Shown piece after piece: positions 1 through 4,602 of a DNA stretch of 9,346 bases (its first letter is position 1; each line of letters starts with the position of its first letter). The stretch covers positions 1-9,346 of the forward strand of contig JAHFSN010000048.1 of assembly GCA_023265735.1 (NCBI GenBank), read 5' to 3'. The notes under the pieces are model-generated. The model did no database searches and was not told where the DNA came from. It saw only the letters and a program-made list of their open reading frames with translations. The DNA comes from Spirochaetaceae bacterium (lineage in GTDB: Bacteria > Spirochaetota > Spirochaetia > JABEVK01). The position numbers were made by a program, and so were the translations under genes.

Positions 1-1515
1 CAAACTTCCGAGGCGGCCAAGGGCCAGTACCACACGCTGCTTGAGAAGTATTCCCCTTTCCGGGCCATGCTCGACCACGTCTTGTTTGTCGCCGGTGACG
101 GCCGCTGGGCTGATGCGACCAAGGTTCTGGCTGAAGGCACCACCGTTACTGAGGGCCTCCAGGCCCAGATGAAGGACTTCATCGTCTTCAACCAGACCGC
201 CGGCGAGACGGCCATCGCCGAGGGCCTTTCGGTGGCCGACCGGTCGATGCTTGTTCTTTTGGGACTGACCCTGGTGGCTTTCGCCCTGGCGTCCTGCCTT
301 TCCTGGATCCTGACCCGATCTCTGGTCCTTCCCCTTCGTGGCGCTTCGCGGCTGGCGGCCCGGGTATCCGAGGGTGACCTCACGGCCCGTTCGGAAGCTC
401 GAACCGTCCGCCGGCGGGACGAAATGGGCCTGCTGGCCCAGTCTCTGGATGCCTTAACCCAGAATCTGACCGGCCACGTGGAGACAATTCGGCAGACCGG
501 CGCCAGCATAGGCGCATCGGCCGAGGTTCTCGACAATCGGGCCTCCGATTTTGCCGCTGTGGGATCGCGAATCGATGGGGCGGCCGGGGAGGGGCAGCGG
601 CTGGCTGTTCTCCAGACCCGGGGAGTGACTCAGAGCAACGGAGCCGTCCAGTCCATTCTCAAGACCATCGAGCAGCTGGACAGTCTTGTGGCCGAGCAGG
701 CTGCCAGCGTTGCCCAGACCACGGCAGCGCTGGAGGAGTCGGCGTCAACCACAGCCTCGATCATCGGCTTCACGGAAAGGATGGAAACCGTGTTCGCCGA
801 ACTGAAGATCCGATCTTCTGAGGGGCGGCAGCGTCTATTGGGCATGCTCGAGAAGGTCCGTGTCATGGCTGACCAGTCCCAGCACCTTCAAACAGCGAAT
901 ACTACTATCCAGAGCTTAGCATCCCAGACGGGCCTTCTTTCGATCAACGCCGCCATCGAAGCCGCCCACGCCGGCCAGGCTGGGAAAGGGTTCTCAGTGG
1001 TCGCCGATGAGATCGGAAAGCTGTCCGAATCGTCGGCCCAGCAGTCCAAGGATGTGAGCCGGGAGATCGGCATCCTTGAGGAGCTTATCGAGGTCGTCTC
1101 CCAGGAGGCCGCCCGGTCTCAAGCGGCCTTCGACGCCATCTTGGAGCACATCGACGCCCTAGGGACAGTGCAGACCCAGATCCGAGCGGCCATGGCCGAA
1201 CAAGAACTGGGGAACCGGGAAATTCTTGAGGCCACGGGCCAGGTCAACGCGGTTACTGGAGCCGTTCGCGACGGTTCTGCCCGCATCCTCGAAGATAGCC
1301 GGGGTATCGCTGCGGAGATGGAGAGGATCCACCAATCGGCCCAGCAGCTCAATTCGGGCATCGACCTGATCCTGGCTGAAACCCGCAGTCTCAACTTATC
1401 GGCGGCCGAGATCAAAGAGGACTCCAGCCGTCATCGTGCCCTAGCCGACCAGCTAGACGAGGCCGTGGGTGTGTTTCGGTTGGAGGCCGAACAGCAGGGC
1501 AGAACCCAAGGCTGA
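1..1515 (+). CDS. Methyl-accepting chemotaxis protein, 5' end outside window
   Basis: Chemoreceptor that passes a ligand signal across the inner membrane to CheA/CheW. The frame is open from base 1, so the start and most of the periplasmic domain lie upstream. Numbering from the first internal Met (base 67), a hydrophobic segment at residues 61-82 is the second membrane span. A HAMP domain follows at about 83-135, with its DEMG motif at 118-121. A long helical signalling domain then runs to about 470. The hairpin tip is at 285-310 and reads SQTGLLSINAAIEAAHAGQ; compared with the textbook QTNLLALNAAIEAARAGE tip it has N to G, R to H and E to Q changes. The EAAHAG form is, from memory, common in spirochaetes. 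There is no CheR/CheB-binding NWETF-like pentapeptide at the C-terminus. The gene converges on the transposase gene with 33 bases between them. The family is certain; the ligand is unknown. Confidence 0.95.
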   Translation, partial: QTSEAAKGQYHTLLEKYSPFRAMLDHVLFVAGDGRWADATKVLAEGTTVTEGLQAQMKDFIVFNQTAGETAIAEGLSVADRSMLVLLGLTLVAFALASCLSWILTRSLVLPLRGASRLAARVSEGDLTARSEARTVRRRDEMGLLAQSLDALTQNLTGHVETIRQTGASIGASAEVLDNRASDFAAVGSRIDGAAGEGQRLAVLQTRGVTQSNGAVQSILKTIEQLDSLVAEQAASVAQTTAALEESASTTASIIGFTERMETVFAELKIRSSEGRQRLLGMLEKVRVMADQSQHLQTANTTIQSLASQTGLLSINAAIEAAHAGQAGKGFSVVADEIGKLSESSAQQSKDVSREIGILEELIEVVSQEAARSQAAFDAILEHIDALGTVQTQIRAAMAEQELGNREILEATGQVNAVTGAVRDGSARILEDSRGIAAEMERIHQSAQQLNSGIDLILAETRSLNLSAAEIKEDSSRHRALADQLDEAVGVFRLEAEQQGRTQG

Positions 1516-1548
1516 CCTGGTGCCACAAACGCGATCAGAACGCTCCAA

Positions 1549-2076
1549 TCACGTGAATTCTTTGAGCCTCAATATCTGATGGACCGGAAACAACATTTCG
1601 ACTAGCCAGGAAGGCTTCCCTAAGATTCCTCGTTGTCCCGTCCGACGGTGCCATAACCCGCCAAAACGCCAATCCTGCGGATGGTCGGCCAGCCCGGCCT
1701 TCACCGGTTCTTGGTCGATATGCCCAAAGATCTGCACGAACTCCCTGAGGCTTTCCACAACCTGAGAGAAGAACCGTCCGCCCCAAACATGGCCCGTCAG
1801 GCGATGAATCCGGTTCCACGCCATGGCAAAGACACTCATGATCCATTGCATCACCGACGACAGCCTCGCTCCATTTCGCGGGCGTATCATGAGATGGAAA
1901 TGGTTGCCCATCACGCAGAAGTTCTCGACATCGAAATCGTACTTCTGTTTTGCTCTTTTGAGAACTTCTATAAACAACGCCTTCATCGGCCGGGACTTCA
2001 TGATCATCTCTTTCCGGTTCGCCCGGGCAACGACGTGGTACAGCGCCCCGTCTACCAGTCTTCTCGGTCTTCTCAT
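1549..2076 (-). CDS. RAYT/IS200-like Y1 transposase, probably catalytically impaired
   Basis: Small (175 aa) Y1 single-strand transposase of the REP-associated (RAYT) type, whose family cuts single-stranded DNA through an HUH histidine pair and one tyrosine. Visible landmarks are ALYHVVARANRKE at residues 11-23, the HUH motif in MGNHFHLMI (H59, H61), GHVWGGRFFS at 95-104 and HIDQEPVKAGL at 119-129. Family members usually read Y-I-x-x-N-P-V at the last motif. Here the Tyr position is His119 (codon CAT, bases 1720-1722) and the Asn is Glu. One base change would restore TAT, so the loss may be recent, or another residue may serve. The length is normal and the frame is intact. The interior is AT-richer than its neighbours (bases 1921-1980 are 23/60 G+C), which fits transfer. 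The start is the only ATG that keeps the N-terminal motif; no Shine-Dalgarno is seen. Two GGGGACAGAGC copies lie upstream on the same strand. Confidence 0.88.
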   Translation of the reverse strand: MRRPRRLVDGALYHVVARANRKEMIMKSRPMKALFIEVLKRAKQKYDFDVENFCVMGNHFHLMIRPRNGARLSSVMQWIMSVFAMAWNRIHRLTGHVWGGRFFSQVVESLREFVQIFGHIDQEPVKAGLADHPQDWRFGGLWHRRTGQRGILGKPSWLVEMLFPVHQILRLKEFT

Positions 2077-2132
2077 ACACGCTTTGACGGCTTTGCTGGG
2101 ATTGCTGCTTCAGCTTGGCATTTTGCCGGTGA

Positions 2133-2143
2133 GCTCTGTCCCC
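2133..2143 (-). repeat. GGGGACAGAGC repeat, copy 1 (upstream of transposase)
   Basis: On the minus strand this reads GGGGACAGAGC followed by T. It lies 57 bases upstream of the transposase start, on the same strand as that gene. It is one of five exact copies in the window and is a candidate RAYT-associated recognition sequence (inference). Confidence 0.7.
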
Positions 2144-2190
2144 ACAGCACTTTGACCCTAGCGTGCCACGGGAGGCCCTGCTGAAGTCTG

Positions 2191-2201
2191 GCTCTGTCCC
2201 C
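2191..2201 (-). repeat. GGGGACAGAGC repeat, copy 2 (upstream of transposase)
   Basis: Minus-strand GGGGACAGAGC followed by C. It is 47 bases further from the transposase than copy 1 and in the same orientation. It lies near the boundary with the acyltransferase gene and may mark the edge of the transposase unit (inference). Confidence 0.7.
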
Positions 2202-2223
2202 TAGCGGCGAGCCCCCGCGGGCA

Positions 2224-3003
2224 TTATCCGAGGAGTGACGCGCTGTCGGTCTCGATGAGCCGCTTCAGTTTGCCGATAAATCGCGCGGCCGGGGCCCCGT
2301 CGATGAGGTCGTGGTTGAACACGGCGGTCACCGAGACGATCTCGCGGATGACGATGGCGTCGGAGACAACTACCGGCTTCTTGTAGACGCTGCCAAAGGC
2401 AAACGAAGCCGCTTTGGGGCCCCCGATGTAAGGAACGATGAACCCGGGAACGCTGAGATACATGCTCACCGAGGTGACGAACAGAGTTCCCGATAGATTC
2501 TTCACTAGCCCATGGTCGCGCAGGGCCCGGCGGAACAGCCAGGCTACCAGGCTCCGGGGAAGGGTTCCCAGAAGGTCCTGCCAGAACTTCGAGTCCAAGA
2601 AACCTGTGGCCGACGACTGGTCCCGCTTGGCGGCGTCCATCTCGTCGGCGATCTGGCTCACCGTCTTGTGGACCACGTCGCGCAGCACATACTGGCGGTT
2701 CTCGACACCCCGGCTCGTGGAGATCTCGATGGGGACGGCGATATCGACGGTGTCGAAGGTCGTCGTTCTGCGGTAGTCGATAAAGGCGTTGAACAGCGGT
2801 TCGGAGGCGACCGTGTGGCCCACAGCCTTCAAGAAGAAGGCGTAGAGGCTGCCGCCCTTGCCCTCTCGGCGGGCCTGCCGGAGGGTCGGACGAAGCCGGG
2901 AGATGTCGAATTCGAGGAGGCCGAAGAAGTTGTGGCCCCCGGCCGCCAGGTCGAATCCCTGGATGGCCAGCTTTCGCGAAAGAGAGGTCTTCTGGGTCTT
3001 CAC
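2224..3003 (-). CDS. Free-standing E2/chloramphenicol-acetyltransferase-like acyltransferase
   Basis: A protein of about 259 residues with the fold of the 2-oxoacid dehydrogenase E2 catalytic domain (CAT superfamily), which moves acyl groups from CoA or a lipoyl arm to an acceptor. The key sign is the C-terminal FNHDLIDGAPAARF with the HxxxDG catalytic motif (H231 and D235 from the chosen start). GTLFVTSV near 171-178 and the FFLKAVGHTV helix near 56-65 also fit the family. No lipoyl domain or E3/E1-binding region is present, so it is not a normal dehydrogenase subunit; a small-molecule acyltransferase role is inferred. I chose GTG at 3003-3001 because it overlaps the upstream TGA (3002-3000) as GTGA, a typical coupled start. 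An ATG at 3036 adds 11 residues (MGRSRGPGGRL) that look like read-through of the neighbouring gene. The acceptor is unknown. Confidence 0.85.
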   Translation of the reverse strand: MKTQKTSLSRKLAIQGFDLAAGGHNFFGLLEFDISRLRPTLRQARREGKGGSLYAFFLKAVGHTVASEPLFNAFIDYRRTTTFDTVDIAVPIEISTSRGVENRQYVLRDVVHKTVSQIADEMDAAKRDQSSATGFLDSKFWQDLLGTLPRSLVAWLFRRALRDHGLVKNLSGTLFVTSVSMYLSVPGFIVPYIGGPKAASFAFGSVYKKPVVVSDAIVIREIVSVTAVFNHDLIDGAPAARFIGKLKRLIETDSASLLG

Positions 3004-3785
3004 AAGTCGTCCACCGGGGCCTCGTGATCGACCCAATTCAGCTCACTGTCGACCAGAAACTGCTGGGGCCAGTTGACCTCCTTCTCTTTGAGACCAACGA
3101 AGCCGAGAACGAGGTCGGCCAGGTGCTGGGCCCCCGCGAAAGTTGGCTCCCCGAGGAACCGCTGGAGGCGGCCGTCGAAGTCCCCCGGCTTGCGGGGTAC
3201 CCGGGCCGTTTCGGCCAGAAGCCACTTGTGGTACGGGTAGAGTCTCTCGTTGGCGTTGAGGAGGGTTCGGCAGAGAAACAGCACGAGCTTCTGGGTGGAT
3301 AGGTACATGAGGTAGCTGTTGGCCTTGGCCTCCGCCTGGCTCAAATACCACTTCCACGCCAAAATCTGGCTCACAAACCGGGTCTGGCGCGACGCCTTCT
3401 GCTCCACGGGGAACCGTGTCACCCGGGTCAAGAGCGGTTCCAGACCCGCGATCCGGGACCGAAGGATTTGGGCGCCCTGGAAAGCGTACCGGCTGGGGTC
3501 ACTCCCCCTCTCGGCGATCTCCTCGAGAGTGCCGGGGCTGACGACCTTGCAGTCGACGTAGCCGCCTTCGTACTGGCAGATGTCCCAAAGGCTGAAGGTG
3601 AGGGTCCCCGCTGCCTGACGGCGGGCATACTCCTCTTCGGTGGCCACCAGGACGATGTCCACGTCGGATAGGGCCCCCGCCAGCCCGTGGGCCAGGGAGC
3701 CGGCTAGGAGGAGGGCCGAAAATTCGTCCCGGGCCGTGTAGAGAGTCACGAAATCGTCAATAGCTTTCTGATGATGGGGTTCCAC
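3000..3785 (-). CDS. Nucleotidyltransferase-domain protein (minimal-NTase fold)
   Basis: A 261-residue protein of the nucleotidyltransferase superfamily (Pol-beta fold), which transfers a nucleotide to a small molecule or macromolecule. GSLAHG at residues 29-34 followed by SDVD (D41, D43) is the GS..DxD metal-binding signature, and YVDC near 76-79 supplies a plausible third acidic residue (D78). The remainder is a helical domain that resembles an uncharacterised family with GGYVD and YPYHKWLL motifs rather than a named aminoglycoside enzyme. The open frame extends to 3968, but that would run into the divergent regulator gene. I chose GTG at 3785-3783 because related proteins begin close to the HHQKAI sequence, and because a TATGCT lies exactly six bases upstream. 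GTG at 3803 is the alternative. Its stop overlaps the acyltransferase start by four bases, so the two products are made together. The substrate is unknown. Confidence 0.85.
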   Translation of the reverse strand: MEPHHQKAIDDFVTLYTARDEFSALLLAGSLAHGLAGALSDVDIVLVATEEEYARRQAAGTLTFSLWDICQYEGGYVDCKVVSPGTLEEIAERGSDPSRYAFQGAQILRSRIAGLEPLLTRVTRFPVEQKASRQTRFVSQILAWKWYLSQAEAKANSYLMYLSTQKLVLFLCRTLLNANERLYPYHKWLLAETARVPRKPGDFDGRLQRFLGEPTFAGAQHLADLVLGFVGLKEKEVNWPQQFLVDSELNWVDHEAPVDDL

Positions 3786-3791
3786 ACGGTC

Positions 3792-3797
3792 AGCATA
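3792..3797 (-). promoter_or_regulatory. Candidate -10 element for a leaderless nucleotidyltransferase mRNA
   Basis: On the minus strand TATGCT is followed by six bases (gaccgt) and then the chosen GTG. This spacing would put transcription start at or next to the start codon. No clear -35 was found. A GAGGTGAG sequence at 3797-3810 could instead act as a distant Shine-Dalgarno, but its spacing of about 13 bases is long. Confidence 0.4.
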
Positions 3798-3814
3798 ACT
3801 CACCTCAGACCCGG

Positions 3815-3843
3815 TAGACCACAGGTTTCTCGGTCTCCATAAT
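3815..3843 (+). promoter_or_regulatory. Candidate sigma-70 promoter of the GntR regulator
   Basis: TAGACC (3815-3820; 4 of 6 matches to TTGACA) and CATAAT (3838-3843; 5 of 6 to TATAAT) are separated by exactly 17 bases. Start of transcription is expected near 3850, just ahead of the AGGAG ribosome site (3851-3855), which lies 9 bases before the GTG start. The spacing is good, but this is a pattern match only. Confidence 0.5.
3816..3836. promoter_or_regulatory. Candidate operator: AGACC-N11-GGTCT inverted repeat
   Basis: A perfect 5-base inverted repeat, AGACC (3816-3820) and GGTCT (3832-3836), lies across the -35 and spacer of the GntR promoter. A third half-site, AGACC, is at 3807-3811, towards the divergent gene. 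Position in the shared promoter region suggests self-control and control of the divergent pair by the GntR protein. The arms are short, so chance is possible. Confidence 0.35.
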
Positions 3844-3864
3844 GGCGGCAAGGAGCCAGCGATC

Positions 3865-4554
3865 GTGGACCCCAAACCTTTTCCCGCGTCGTCCCTGGTC
3901 GACCGGGTGTACCACCGGATCAAGCGCGACCTCTTTGACTTCCAGCTGCTGCCCGGGGACAGGTTCACCGAAACCGAGGTGGCCCTTCGGGTTCAGGCCA
4001 GTCGGACCCCGGTTCGCGAGGCCCTCATGCGCCTGGAACGGGAAGGCTATCTTCAGATGAAGCCCCGGGCAGGGTGGCAGGTGAAACCCTTCGATTTTCA
4101 TCTGTTCCAGGAGCTTTACGACCTGCGGGCCATCCTCGAGACCGCTTCCCTTCGCCGTCTGGCCGCTGGCCCAGTTAAGCCGTCCCTCGAGACCCTGGCC
4201 CGGATCTGGACCGTCGCTCCCCTGGAACGCATCAAGGACGGCCAGCGTCTCTATGAAGCCGACGAAGAGTTCCACCACACCTTGGTGGCCGAGGCGGGGA
4301 ACGGGGAGGTGACGAGGCTCCACCAGGAGATCACCGAGAGGATCCGGATTGTTCGGCGGCTGGATTTCACCAACCCCGCCCGGCTGACCGCCACCTACGA
4401 TGAGCATCAGGCCATCTTGGAAGATCTTCTTGGCGGGAGGGTCGACAAGGCCTGTACCCGGCTCGAAGGGCATATTGCCGGAAGCCGTGCCGCCGTCGAG
4501 ACCATTACCCTGGCCCGGCTGGAAACGGCCCGGTCCCTGCGCTTTGAAGGTTGA
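3865..4554 (+). CDS. GntR-family transcriptional regulator, FadR subfamily (FCD domain)
   Basis: A 229-residue ligand-responsive DNA-binding regulator. Residues 10-72 form the GntR winged helix-turn-helix, with the recognition-helix region ASRTPVREALMRLEREG at 45-61. Residues about 80-210 are the all-helical FCD ligand domain. D133, H137 (DEEFH), H181 (EHQAI) and H203 (GHI) match the FCD metal-binding set, so a metal-assisted carboxylate ligand is likely from family knowledge. Start is GTG at 3865, supported by AGGAG nine bases upstream; the ATG at 3842 is in another frame. It is transcribed away from the nucleotidyltransferase-acyltransferase pair, the usual arrangement for a local repressor, with a candidate operator between them. 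The effector cannot be told from sequence. It could also act on the downstream kinase gene. Confidence 0.93.
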   Translation: MDPKPFPASSLVDRVYHRIKRDLFDFQLLPGDRFTETEVALRVQASRTPVREALMRLEREGYLQMKPRAGWQVKPFDFHLFQELYDLRAILETASLRRLAAGPVKPSLETLARIWTVAPLERIKDGQRLYEADEEFHHTLVAEAGNGEVTRLHQEITERIRIVRRLDFTNPARLTATYDEHQAILEDLLGGRVDKACTRLEGHIAGSRAAVETITLARLETARSLRFEG

Positions 4555-4565
4555 GGGGGCTCAAC
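4550..4565 (+). other. Short perfect hairpin at the end of the GntR gene
   Basis: GTTGAG-GGGG-CTCAAC forms a 6-base perfect stem with a 4-base loop and contains the TGA stop of the GntR gene. What follows is C/T-rich (TCCTCCCCGTTCCTCC), not a run of T, so it is a poor intrinsic terminator. It may reduce read-through into the kinase gene, or be chance. Confidence 0.3.
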
Positions 4566-4590
4566 TCCTCCCCGTTCCTCCATTTGGGTT

Positions 4591-4596
4591 TACCAT
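4591..4596 (+). promoter_or_regulatory. Candidate -10 element for a leaderless kinase mRNA
   Basis: TACCAT is followed by six bases (gggctc) and then the ATG of the kinase gene; no Shine-Dalgarno is visible. The preceding GGGTTTACC resembles GGGTATACC ahead of the hydrolase-HD gene. No convincing -35 was found. Confidence 0.4.
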
Positions 4597-4602
4597 GGGC
4601 TC

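Larger units (their letters stand above)
2077..2223. other. Intergenic region upstream of the transposase
   Basis: This 147-base gap lies between the transposase start and the acyltransferase stop. It carries two same-strand copies of GGGGACAGAGC and a tiny hairpin, GGCA-TTT-TGCC, at 2117-2127. A GC-rich stretch, GCCCCCGCGGGC (2211-2222), sits just beyond the acyltransferase stop; it could take part in termination, but it lacks a clear stem and U-tract. No protein-coding frame here looks convincing. The 3' end of the mobile unit cannot be set from one copy. Confidence 0.5.

Noticed and set aside
1681..2184. Plus-strand open frame of 167 codons across the transposase
   Set aside because: The minus-strand frame carries the transposase motifs; this one is its complement.
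3786..3968. ATG at 3968 as the nucleotidyltransferase start
   Set aside because: It would overlap the 5' end of the divergent GntR gene, which has its own good ribosome site. The extra residues look like antisense translation of that gene.
4550..4565. The GTTGAG-GGGG-CTCAAC hairpin as a Rho-independent terminator
   Set aside because: The stem is only six base pairs and no T-run follows; it is kept only as a low-confidence structure.
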